A stretch of 5,475 nucleotides of DNA, taken from positions 1-5,475 of the forward strand of contig SKGI01000130.1 in the NCBI GenBank assembly GCA_007117555.1, in the 5' to 3' direction. Position 1 is the first letter of the stretch, and each line of letters starts with the position of its first letter. This DNA is from Candidatus Izemoplasma sp. Its GTDB lineage: Bacteria > Bacillota_I > Bacilli_A > Izemoplasmatales > Izemoplasmataceae. The notes beneath the pieces are model-generated. The model searched no databases, was not told the DNA's origin, and worked only from the letters and a program-made list of their open reading frames with translations. Both the position numbers and the translations under genes were made by a program. Below are positions 1 through 5,475 of the stretch, in pieces.

Positions 1-1445
1 AGCGAGGCATAACCTTTACTACAAGACTTCAGTTTATCGAAAAAATCATAGACTATTTCAAGTAATGGTAAATGATAGGTGAGTTGTACACGCGCATCAC
101 CAAGATACTGCATATCTTTGAATATTCCCCGTTTCCCTTGACAAAGCTCCATCACATTCCCAACAAACTCTTTCGGGGTCAAAAGCGTCGCAGCCACATA
201 CGGCTCTTCAATACGGTCAATATGTTGCACTTCAGGGAGATTAACTGGGTTATCGATGGCTATTTTTTCACCGTTTTCGAAATACACATGATAAATTACA
301 CTCGGCGCCGTCGCAATAAGCGGAATATCAAATTCACGATCAATGCGCGCTTGAATTATTTCCATATGTAACATACCTAAGAAACCAATCCGAAAGCCAA
401 ATCCCAGTGCTTGAGATGTTTCGGGTTCAAACAACAAACTGGCATCGTTCAATTTCAAACGTTCTAAAGCTTCTCTTAAATCATCATATTCGTTTGAATC
501 AATCGGAAATAGACCACAAAACACCATCGGATTGAGCTTACGATAACCTGGCAACGGTTTTAGAGCACTGTTTTTTGCACTCGTAATGGTGTCCCCAACC
601 CGGACATCTTCGACATTTTTAATGGCCGCAGTTAAATAGCCAACATCACCAGGTGCAAGATAATCCCGCTTCTCCTGTTTAGGTGTCGTCACACCCACTT
701 CAAGCACTTCAAACGTTTTACCACTGGCCATCATTTTAATTCTTTCACCTTTAGTAACGGTTCCTTCAACGATCCGAATCGATGGCACAATACCACGGTA
801 TGGATCGTAAAACGAGTCGAAAATCAAGGCTTTTAAAGGGGCCTCAGCATCACCTGATGGTGCGGGAACCTTTTCAATCACTTGTTCAAGGATTTGCTCA
901 ATACCAATGCCTTCTTTTGCGCTCGCTAAGACCGCATCACTGGCGTCAAGTCCGATCACATCTTCAATGTCCTTGCGCACTTTAGGAATATCCGCACTCG
1001 GTAAATCTATTTTGTTAATGACAGGTAAAATCTCAAGATCATTGTCAATGGCTAAATACACGTTCGCTAATGTTTGTGCTTCGATGCCTTGGGCAGCATC
1101 GACGACTAAAAGCGCGCCTTCACAAGCCGCAAGACTTCGAGAAACCTCATACGTAAAATCAACATGTCCAGGGGTGTCAATCAGGTGGAAAATATACACT
1201 TGACCGTCCGTATGTTCATATCTGATTTGTACCGCATTTAACTTAATTGTAATACCTCGTTCACGCTCAAGATCCATTGAATCGAGTAGCTGTTCACGCA
1301 TTTCTCGGGCGGTGATCGATTTGGTATGCTCAAGTATACGATCGGCTAAAGTACTTTTCCCATGATCGATGTGGGCGATTATAGAAAAGTTACGAATTCG
1401 GTTCTGGCGATCCCGTATCGCTTGATAATCCAACGTTTTTGACAT
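1..1445 (-). CDS. lepA: Elongation factor 4 (LepA), translational GTPase, 3' end cut by window edge
   Basis: LepA is a ribosome-bound translational GTPase, reported to back-translocate or remodel stalled ribosomes and to help 30S biogenesis; it acts in the cytoplasm and at the membrane. My translation gives 481 codons before the window edge; the family is usually about 600 residues, so roughly the last 120 (end of domain V and the LepA-specific C-terminal domain) lie outside. GTPase motifs are intact: G1 AHIDHGKS at residues 24-31, the G2-region RERGIT at 61-66, G3 DTPGH at 90-94 (with the catalytic His 94), G4 NKID at 144-147 and G5 SAK at 175-177. Further on, [31 protein letters not shown] and MELCQGKRG are typical of LepA rather than EF-G or TypA. 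The ATG is preceded by GAAAGGAAG (1452-1460) with a 6-nt gap, a good ribosome binding site. It has its own promoter after the rnpB terminator. No frameshift is seen. Confidence 0.97.
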   Translation of the reverse strand, partial: MSKTLDYQAIRDRQNRIRNFSIIAHIDHGKSTLADRILEHTKSITAREMREQLLDSMDLERERGITIKLNAVQIRYEHTDGQVYIFHLIDTPGHVDFTYEVSRSLAACEGALLVVDAAQGIEAQTLANVYLAIDNDLEILPVINKIDLPSADIPKVRKDIEDVIGLDASDAVLASAKEGIGIEQILEQVIEKVPAPSGDAEAPLKALIFDSFYDPYRGIVPSIRIVEGTVTKGERIKMMASGKTFEVLEVGVTTPKQEKRDYLAPGDVGYLTAAIKNVEDVRVGDTITSAKNSALKPLPGYRKLNPMVFCGLFPIDSNEYDDLREALERLKLNDASLLFEPETSQALGFGFRIGFLGMLHMEIIQARIDREFDIPLIATAPSVIYHVYFENGEKIAIDNPVNLPEVQHIDRIEEPYVAATLLTPKEFVGNVMELCQGKRGIFKDMQYLGDARVQLTYHLPLLEIVYDFFDKLKSCSKGYAS

Positions 1446-1469
1446 GATGATCTTCCTTTCAAACGCTCT

Positions 1470-1487
1470 AATCATTGTACAATGATT
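1470..1487. promoter_or_regulatory. 18-bp perfect palindrome over the lepA -10 box, candidate operator
   Basis: The sequence AATCATTGTACAATGATT reads identically on both strands, with no spacer and no mismatch, and covers the entire -10 box of the predicted lepA promoter. The predicted transcription start lies just downstream of it, so in a transcript from that promoter it would not be present as an RNA hairpin. That favours a DNA-level role such as binding of a dimeric repressor. I do not recognise it as a known operator; it does not resemble the CIRCE element (a 9-bp inverted repeat with a 9-bp spacer). Regulator unknown. Confidence 0.4.
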
Positions 1488-1502
1488 CACAGTTTTTTTC
1501 AA
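1474..1502 (-). promoter_or_regulatory. lepA promoter (sigma-70/SigA type)
   Basis: Read on the minus strand, a TTGAAA -35 box (1502-1497) is separated by exactly 17 bases from a TACAAT -10 box (1479-1474). Each box differs from consensus at a single position or two. The predicted start is near 1467, giving a leader of about 20 nt that just includes the ribosome binding site of lepA. It lies directly after the rnpB terminator, which supports separate transcription of lepA. The -10 box sits inside a perfect palindrome (1470-1487). Confidence 0.75.
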
Positions 1503-1514
1503 TTTAAATCATGT

Positions 1515-1541
1515 AAAAAGACGCCTAGCAAGCGTCTTTTT
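1515..1541 (-). terminator. Intrinsic terminator after rnpB
   Basis: Arms 1515-1524 and 1532-1541 are perfect 10-bp complements (GC core GACGC/GCGTC flanked by A5/T5) with a 7-nt loop. On the minus strand the hairpin ends in TTTTT directly after the GC core, fitting Rho-independent termination of rnpB immediately after the P1 helix. The plus strand has an even longer T run (1537-1543), so the element could work in both directions, but no plus-strand gene precedes it. Confidence 0.85.
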
Positions 1542-1542
1542 T

Positions 1543-1903
1543 TGTCAGCATTCCTATAAGCCATGTTCTGTACCGTTTCCGGCGACAGCCATTTATCTAC
1601 GACTTAACGTCGCCCCTTCGCGAGTTCGTTTCCTCTTGAAAGGTGCCCCTACCAAAATTTGGGTTTCTAGCTTGCGGGGTTTACCCGTTCCACCTTGTCT
1701 GTTTCTAGACAAGCTCGTCTCTGTGGCACTTTTAAAGGGCGTAACACCATTTGACAGGTGCGTACCCAGCCGTCACCTCAATTGAGGTGCATAGCGTTAT
1801 GGTTTCCGCTATCACAATCACTACAGGCCTCACAGCCTGTGCTAGCATGGACTTTCCTAACACACATCGGTTCGTGCGCTCGACTGTCCGGAATGTCTGA
1901 CAG
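1543..1903 (-). ncRNA. rnpB: RNase P RNA, bacterial type B
   Basis: This is the catalytic RNA of RNase P, which cleaves the 5' leader from tRNA precursors with the protein RnpA. On the minus strand the universally conserved core is plain: AGGAAAGTCC (1858-1849, P4 5' strand region), ACAGAACATGGCTTA (1571-1557, P4 3' strand region) and GAAACCCAAATTTTGGTAGG (about 1668-1649), which holds the GGU that binds the tRNA CCA end. The ends are set by P1: TGTCAG-A-CATTCC at the 5' end pairs with GGAATGCTGACA at the 3' end, 12 pairs with one bulged A. Type B is indicated by the P5.1-like hairpin (1791-1812, ATAGCG/CGCTAT) and by CTTTAAAAGTGCCACAGAGACGA, close to the Bacillus sequence. A P12 hairpin (1694-1713) has a perfect 7-bp stem. 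At about 361 nt it is shorter than the 401-nt B. subtilis RNA, mostly in the 3' third between P15 and P4. Ends are estimated to within a few bases. Confidence 0.95.
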
Positions 1904-1907
1904 TTTA

Positions 1908-1916
1908 ATTATATCA
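1908..1916 (-). promoter_or_regulatory. rnpB promoter, extended -10 type
   Basis: On the minus strand TGATATAAT is a consensus extended -10 (TGnTATAAT), ending 5 bases before the start of the P1 helix at about 1903. No good -35 box exists at the proper distance; that region is the last codons of pnp (AGACGT at 1936-1931 for a 17-bp spacer). An extended -10 can work without a -35. The motif begins only 2 bases after the pnp stop codon, and no terminator separates pnp from it. Confidence 0.75.
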
Positions 1917-1918
1917 TG

Positions 1919-4114
1919 TTAATTGTCTTTACGTCTAGGTGGGCGACGCGGCGGTCGGTTTGAACTACCCGAGCCACTGCGCTCTTTTTGTGGTGGTAAG
2001 TTATCGGGTTTTGGGATGACTGCTGCATGCGATAAGTCAATGCGGCCGCGATCATCAATGCCGATCACTTTCACTTTGATACGATCGTAAAGTTTGACGA
2101 CGTCTTCGACGCGGTTGACCCGCTGATGGGCGAGTTTAGAAATATGACATAGTCCATCGGTACCAGGCCATAACTCTACGAAACAACCAAACTTCTCAAT
2201 CCGGACGACTTTACCGTCATATACTTCACCAATTTCGGCAACTTTAACAATTTCTTCGATGCGCTTAACAGCTTTATCAATCGGCGGTAAATCCGTATGC
2301 ATAACGGTGACACGACCATCTTGTTCAATATCGATTTTAACATCGTCACATTCTTCAATGATCTTGGCGATGATTTTTCCACCTGGACCAATGACATCGC
2401 GAATCTTGTCAGGATCGATGAAAAGAATCTTGACTTTCGGCGCATGCTTAGACACTTCTTTGCGTGGTTCAGGAATCGCAGAAAGCATGTTGTCAAGAAT
2501 GGCTAAACGGCCTTTACGTGCTTGTTCAAGGGCCGTTTGTAAAATATCTTTTGACAGCCCTTCAATCTTAATATCCATTTGAAGTGCGGTGATCCCTTTT
2601 TTCGACCCCGCCACTTTGAAATCCATGTCACCAAGATGGTCTTCAAGACCTTGAATATCGGATAAGACACGGTTGATGTCGCCCTCTTGAATGAGTCCCA
2701 TCGCAATGCCTGCAACGGGGGCTTTAAGCGGCACCCCAGAAGCCATAAGGCTCATGCACGCAGCACAAATAGATGCTTGGCTTGTTGAACCATTACTTTC
2801 CAAAATCTCAGACACGACGCGGACAGTATAAGGGAAATCTTCTTCATTAGGCATGACCATAAGTAACGCCCGTTCACCCAATGCCCCATGGCCAATTTCA
2901 CGGCGACCTGGCGGCCCATAACGGCCATTTTCCCCAACGCTGTAAGGTGGGAAATTATAATGCAACATGAACCGCTTATAATCTTCTTCACCAAGACCAT
3001 CAATGATTTGATGTTCACCAAGTGCCCCAAGTGTAGTAATTGATAAAGCTTGCGTTTGACCGCGCGTAAACATCGCACTACCATGAGTTCGTTCAAACAA
3101 ATCAACTTCTGACTTAAGTGCACGGATTTCATGAAGATCACGACCGTCAGGACGGATTTTTTCTTCGATAATCAAGCGTCTAACTTCTGATTTAACGATG
3201 TCATCCATCAAGTTGTGTGCTTGTTTAATTCGTTTTTCGCGACTTTCAGTATCTAACCCTTCTAGCTGCGGTTCAAGCCCTTCTTCAATGACTGCTTGGA
3301 CCGCTTTGATAGCGATTTTGCGCTCTTCCCGGTCATGAATGCCCGCCGCTTGAATTAAGTTTTCTTTCGCATGGGTGTCAATAAATGACTGCAAGTCGGC
3401 ATCGGGTGCTTCTGGTGAAAAAGTCATCTTCTCCTGACCACAAGCTGCGACGATCTCTTTTTGAAATTGAACGAGTTTCTTAATCCACTCATGACCAAAC
3501 AAGATTGCATCAAGCATCTCTTCTTCAGGCACTTCATAGGCACCCGCTTCAACCATGTTGATCGCATCTTCGGTGCCTGCGACGATTAAATCAATATCCG
3601 ATGATTCAAGTTCGTCTTCAGATGGATTGATGACTAACTCGCCATCGATTCGGCCAACAGTTACGCCCGCAATAGGTCCGCCAAATGGCATAGGACTAAG
3701 CGCCAATGTTAGACTACTACCAAACATAGCTGTCATCGAGGGTGAATCATCGGTTGAGGCACTTAATACGGTGTTGATGACTTGGACGTCATTTTTAAAC
3801 CCATCTGGAAACAATGGTCGCAACGGCCGATCAATCAAGCGCGCAGTCAATGTTTCTTTTTCCGAAGGTCTACCTTCTCTTTTGAAAAACCCGCCGGGGA
3901 TTTTTCCTGCTGCATACAGTTTTTCTGTATACATGACCATCAACGGGAAGAAGGGTAACGTGGATGGTTCCTTTGATGCTTGGGTCACTGACAAGACGGC
4001 TGTATCCGCATAGCGAATCAGCGCAGCTGCGGTAGCTTGTTTTGCGACACCGCCAATTTCAACGGTGAGTGTCTTGCCATTGAAGTCAAATGTGAAAATT
4101 TTGGCTTCACTCAT
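1919..4114 (-). CDS. pnp: Polynucleotide phosphorylase (polyribonucleotide nucleotidyltransferase)
   Basis: PNPase is a trimeric cytoplasmic enzyme that degrades RNA 3' to 5' by phosphorolysis, releasing nucleoside diphosphates, and can run in reverse to add tails. The 731-residue product has the full domain order: first RNase PH-like domain (about 10-145, with [20 protein letters not shown] at 76-95), an alpha-helical linker (about 150-300), the second, catalytic RNase PH domain (about 320-550), a KH domain (about 555-615, with the GPGG loop at 576-579) and an S1 domain (about 625-697). The active site is intact: [10 protein letters not shown] at 491-500 supplies Asp 492, Asp 498 and Lys 500, the counterparts of E. 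coli Asp 486, Asp 492 and Lys 494, and ESNGSTS at 439-445 matches the phosphate-binding loop. The tail (709-731) is rich in Ser, Pro and Arg. ATG is preceded by AGAGGAAG (4129-4122) at a 7-nt gap within a purine-rich tract. The usual upstream partner rpsO is absent; a UPF0316 gene is there instead. The stop TAA lies about 16 bases from rnpB. Confidence 0.98.
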   Translation of the reverse strand: MSEAKIFTFDFNGKTLTVEIGGVAKQATAAALIRYADTAVLSVTQASKEPSTLPFFPLMVMYTEKLYAAGKIPGGFFKREGRPSEKETLTARLIDRPLRPLFPDGFKNDVQVINTVLSASTDDSPSMTAMFGSSLTLALSPMPFGGPIAGVTVGRIDGELVINPSEDELESSDIDLIVAGTEDAINMVEAGAYEVPEEEMLDAILFGHEWIKKLVQFQKEIVAACGQEKMTFSPEAPDADLQSFIDTHAKENLIQAAGIHDREERKIAIKAVQAVIEEGLEPQLEGLDTESREKRIKQAHNLMDDIVKSEVRRLIIEEKIRPDGRDLHEIRALKSEVDLFERTHGSAMFTRGQTQALSITTLGALGEHQIIDGLGEEDYKRFMLHYNFPPYSVGENGRYGPPGRREIGHGALGERALLMVMPNEEDFPYTVRVVSEILESNGSTSQASICAACMSLMASGVPLKAPVAGIAMGLIQEGDINRVLSDIQGLEDHLGDMDFKVAGSKKGITALQMDIKIEGLSKDILQTALEQARKGRLAILDNMLSAIPEPRKEVSKHAPKVKILFIDPDKIRDVIGPGGKIIAKIIEECDDVKIDIEQDGRVTVMHTDLPPIDKAVKRIEEIVKVAEIGEVYDGKVVRIEKFGCFVELWPGTDGLCHISKLAHQRVNRVEDVVKLYDRIKVKVIGIDDRGRIDLSHAAVIPKPDNLPPQKERSGSGSSNRPPRRPPRRKDN

Positions 4115-4158
4115 TAGTTTTCTTCCTCTTCTCTTCTCTATATTTTCTACAATATATT

Positions 4159-4167
4159 ATCATACCA
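4159..4167 (-). promoter_or_regulatory. Candidate pnp promoter, extended -10 type
   Basis: On the minus strand TGGTATGAT fits the extended -10 pattern TGnTATAAT with one mismatch. The hexamer 17 bases upstream (TATACT, 4187-4182) matches the -35 consensus at only three positions and abuts the U tract of the preceding terminator. The start would be near 4152, giving a leader of about 38 nt that is AT-rich and then purine-rich. The position between a terminator and the pnp ribosome binding site supports it; the weak -35 keeps confidence moderate. Confidence 0.5.
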
Positions 4168-4186
4168 TAATTTTCCTCTTAAGTAT

Positions 4187-4210
4187 AGAAAAAGCGAGAA
4201 ATTCCCGCTT
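4187..4210 (-). terminator. Intrinsic terminator after the UPF0316 gene
   Basis: On the minus strand AAGCGGGA (4210-4203) pairs with TCTCGCTT (4199-4192), 8 pairs including one G-U, around a 3-nt loop, followed by further T residues (TTTTTC overall). It begins 14 bases after the TAG stop of the UPF0316 gene and separates it from pnp. Confidence 0.75.
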
Positions 4211-4223
4211 GATCTCCCTATGA

Positions 4224-4766
4224 CTATTTTCTAAGAATCCCATGGCCACCATAAATCGGTCGAATATCATTAACCGTGATGACAACATCTTTTTGAAAAG
4301 ACTTGATAACGTGAATTGTCTCATCAACACGTCGTCGCGGTACATGCAAAAACAACACTTCTTTGCGATCATCTCGGCCGTATGCATCCACAGCCGTTAC
4401 GGCAAACCCCATCGTGCGCAACTCACTTGAAAGTGTCTTGCCATGTATCTTCTTCACGATGGCTTCGATTTTCACTGTTCCAAGCGCCATTTTTTTCTCC
4501 ACGAGCGAACCCACATAATTACCGATCGCAAACGCGAATGCATAAACAACGACCTTAAACGGATCTTCGGTAATATCTGTAATCACCGTAGCAGCAACAA
4601 TCACCCAAATAATTACTTCAAAAAAACCGATGACGGACCCTTTGAGTTTTTCACCCTTAGTGATTAAGACAATCCGAACAACAGCCATCGCGACTTCAAT
4701 GAGTTTGACGGTAAAAATTAACACATACACCACAATAGGTGGTAACGCATTCAGCAACTCCGACAC
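4224..4766 (-). CDS. UPF0316-type membrane protein (DUF5698 + DUF2179), function unknown
   Basis: This 180-residue protein resembles the UPF0316 family that includes B. subtilis YebE. No biochemical role is established for the family as far as I know. The N-terminal half holds three hydrophobic segments (about 8-30, 44-64 and 69-88), the DUF5698-like part, with charged residues Lys 21, Glu 24 and Arg 31 in or next to the first one and an FFE motif at 48-50. After KKMALG (91-96) comes a soluble DUF2179-like domain (about 97-172) with YGRDDRKEVLFLHVPRRR at 129-146 and a glycine-rich end, YGGHGILRK. DUF2179 also occurs at the C-terminus of YitT-type membrane proteins, so a cytoplasmic ligand-sensing domain is a possible inference. 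The start is GTG: AAGGAG lies 8 nt upstream and there is an in-frame TGA 30 bases before the start with no ATG between. It is followed by its own terminator, so it is not strongly coupled to pnp. Confidence 0.85.
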   Translation of the reverse strand: MSELLNALPPIVVYVLIFTVKLIEVAMAVVRIVLITKGEKLKGSVIGFFEVIIWVIVAATVITDITEDPFKVVVYAFAFAIGNYVGSLVEKKMALGTVKIEAIVKKIHGKTLSSELRTMGFAVTAVDAYGRDDRKEVLFLHVPRRRVDETIHVIKSFQKDVVITVNDIRPIYGGHGILRK

Positions 4767-4866
4767 AACAGATTCTCCTTCATTATTGAATGCTCATGTA
4801 TGCTTAGTAAATCACGAATCCTTTTCTCAATGGTTGAACAAGTTCTAAAGCAATAACACTTCGTCA
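4767..4866 (-). other. Intergenic spacer without a clear terminator or promoter
   Basis: This 100-base gap lies between the AI-2E family gene and the UPF0316 gene. Only short, weak inverted repeats follow the AI-2E stop codon (for example AAGT/ACTT), with no stable hairpin and no T tract. A TTGAGA hexamer occurs on the minus strand but no acceptable -10 stands 16-18 bases from it. The two genes may therefore be co-transcribed, or use a promoter I cannot recognise. Apart from the ribosome binding site of the UPF0316 gene I see nothing in it. Confidence 0.4.
4775..4780 (-). promoter_or_regulatory. Ribosome binding site fixing the GTG start of the UPF0316 gene
   Basis: AAGGAG on the minus strand, 8 nt before GTG (4766-4764). 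The nearest upstream ATG (within AATAATGAAGG) is out of frame, and the next in-frame ATG inside the gene would remove the first transmembrane segment, so this site decides the GTG start. Confidence 0.8.
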
Positions 4867-5475
4867 CTAAATAGACGCCTCTTCAATTTTTGATTTTTCT
4901 TCTTCGTTCAATTTCACTTTATCTTCATACTGTTCACGAATGTATAAAAAGGTGGTTTTTATTGTTCCAGTAATCGGAATGGCTAAAATGAGACCAACGA
5001 CACCGAACAAGTAGCCAAAAAATACAAACGCACTCAAAACAAGTAATGGGTGAATCTTCGTTTCACGGCCCATAATAAGGGGCTGGGCAACATTGTTTTG
5101 AATCATTTGGCCAATGATATTTATAATTAAAATGGCAAGGGGCGCATACGACCCAAACATTAATGTCTCTGTCTCGGTTAGACTATAAAGAACAGGTAAT
5201 ATAATGGCGATAAAAGGCCCAACATACGGCACAATATCAAAAAACCCTAACATGAAGCCAAATAAGACACTGCGCTCTCGAAAACCAAGGATAAAAAAGA
5301 CAATCGTGAAGGCGATGGCCATCACAAACATCGTGATAAAACGCCCGTTAAAATACTCTTCAACAACACGATTAGCACGTTTTGTTAGTTCAATCGTGTG
5401 CATCCGCCATTTTTTAGGAATGAAAATCATTAAACTAGAAAAGATGCGCTGACGGTCGTGTAATAAAAAGAATAG
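4867..5475 (-). CDS. AI-2E/PerM-family transporter, C-terminal part (5' end beyond window)
   Basis: The reading frame is open from the window edge to TAG at 4869-4867, giving 202 residues of a protein that in this family is usually about 340-400 long; the internal ATG at 5430 is not the start, because the frame and family similarity continue upstream of it. Members are multi-pass inner-membrane proteins (E. coli TqsA exports autoinducer-2; others are linked to Na+/H+ exchange or have no known substrate). The fragment shows hydrophobic segments at about 46-65, 70-98, 104-123 and 143-170 of the visible part. Family signatures are GFFDIVPYVGP at 77-87 (compare the usual GLLNFIPYVGP) and QNNVAQPLIMG at 126-136 followed by HPLLVLSA and FGVVGLILAIP. 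The C-terminal 25 residues are rich in Glu and Lys and likely cytoplasmic. The substrate cannot be deduced; the family name does not prove AI-2 export. Confidence 0.92.
   Translation of the reverse strand, partial: LFFLLHDRQRIFSSLMIFIPKKWRMHTIELTKRANRVVEEYFNGRFITMFVMAIAFTIVFFILGFRERSVLFGFMLGFFDIVPYVGPFIAIILPVLYSLTETETLMFGSYAPLAILIINIIGQMIQNNVAQPLIMGRETKIHPLLVLSAFVFFGYLFGVVGLILAIPITGTIKTTFLYIREQYEDKVKLNEEEKSKIEEASI

Noticed and set aside
72..1203. Three plus-strand open frames (72-371, 782-985, 907-1203)
   Set aside because: All are antisense to lepA, whose GTPase motifs and family similarity are continuous through this region.
1774..1789. 16-bp perfect palindrome CACCTCAATTGAGGTG
   Set aside because: It lies inside rnpB and corresponds to a hairpin (P8-like) of the RNase P RNA, so it needs no separate explanation as a protein binding site.
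2176..3141. Several open frames of 69-129 codons on both strands within pnp
   Set aside because: They are out-of-frame shadows of the PNPase reading frame, with no recognisable protein features.
3555..4013. 152-codon plus-strand open frame opposite the start of pnp
   Set aside because: It lies wholly antisense to a strongly conserved PNPase region, has a low-complexity Ser-rich product and no family resemblance; it is a shadow of pnp codon bias.
4143..4160. AT-only inverted repeat (TATATT/AATATA) in the pnp leader as a possible processing hairpin
   Set aside because: Six A-U pairs are too weak to form a stable hairpin; such matches are expected in AT-rich leader DNA.
4160..4848. Small open frames overlapping the UPF0316 gene on both strands
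   Set aside because: They overlap a gene with a good ribosome binding site, sensible membrane topology and family similarity; none has comparable support.
4867..5430. AI-2E family protein starting at the ATG at 5430 as a complete 187-residue gene
   Set aside because: The frame stays open to the window edge and the upstream residues (LFFLLHDRQRIFSSL) match the family's usual sequence before this point, so the gene is cut by the window, not short.
5204..5452. Plus-strand 82-codon open frame opposite the AI-2E family gene
   Set aside because: Antisense to conserved transmembrane segments; the Lys/Arg-rich product is what reverse reading of such DNA gives.

Overview
The window carries a compact block of housekeeping genes, all transcribed from the minus strand. 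In transcription order (high to low coordinates) these are: the C-terminal part of an AI-2E/PerM-family membrane protein, a small UPF0316-type membrane protein (DUF5698 plus DUF2179), polynucleotide phosphorylase (pnp), the RNase P RNA (rnpB), and the N-terminal four fifths of elongation factor 4 (lepA). Both outer genes run off the window. There is no mobile element, CRISPR array, tRNA or accessory island.

Organism: LepA and the type-B RNase P RNA point to the Bacillota or the Bacillota-related Tenericutes (for example an Erysipelotrichia- or Izemoplasma-like lineage). LepA is close to the Bacillus protein as I remember it, and the RNA has the P5.1 and P10.1 style elements of the Bacillus type. 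Base composition is moderate by eye, not strongly AT-rich. Every tryptophan codon I checked is TGG, and the three visible stop codons are TAG, TAG and TAA, so there is no sign of TGA being read as Trp. The exact genus cannot be set from the sequence alone.

Layout: 5475-4867 AI-2E family protein (5' end missing); 4866-4767 a spacer with no convincing promoter or terminator; 4766-4224 UPF0316 protein with a GTG start, followed by an intrinsic terminator (4187-4210); a short pnp leader with an extended -10 promoter; 4114-1919 pnp; an rnpB promoter that starts almost at the pnp stop codon; about 1903-1543 rnpB, then a terminator (1515-1541); a well-formed lepA promoter whose -10 lies inside an 18-bp perfect palindrome; and 1445-1 lepA (3' end missing).

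Functionally, the central part groups RNA metabolism and translation: PNPase degrades and tails RNA, RNase P matures tRNA 5' ends, and LepA is a ribosome-bound GTPase. The two membrane proteins upstream have no demonstrated link to these. I found no new multi-gene system. The points most worth a second look are regulatory: the palindrome over the lepA promoter and the nearly overlapping pnp/rnpB junction.
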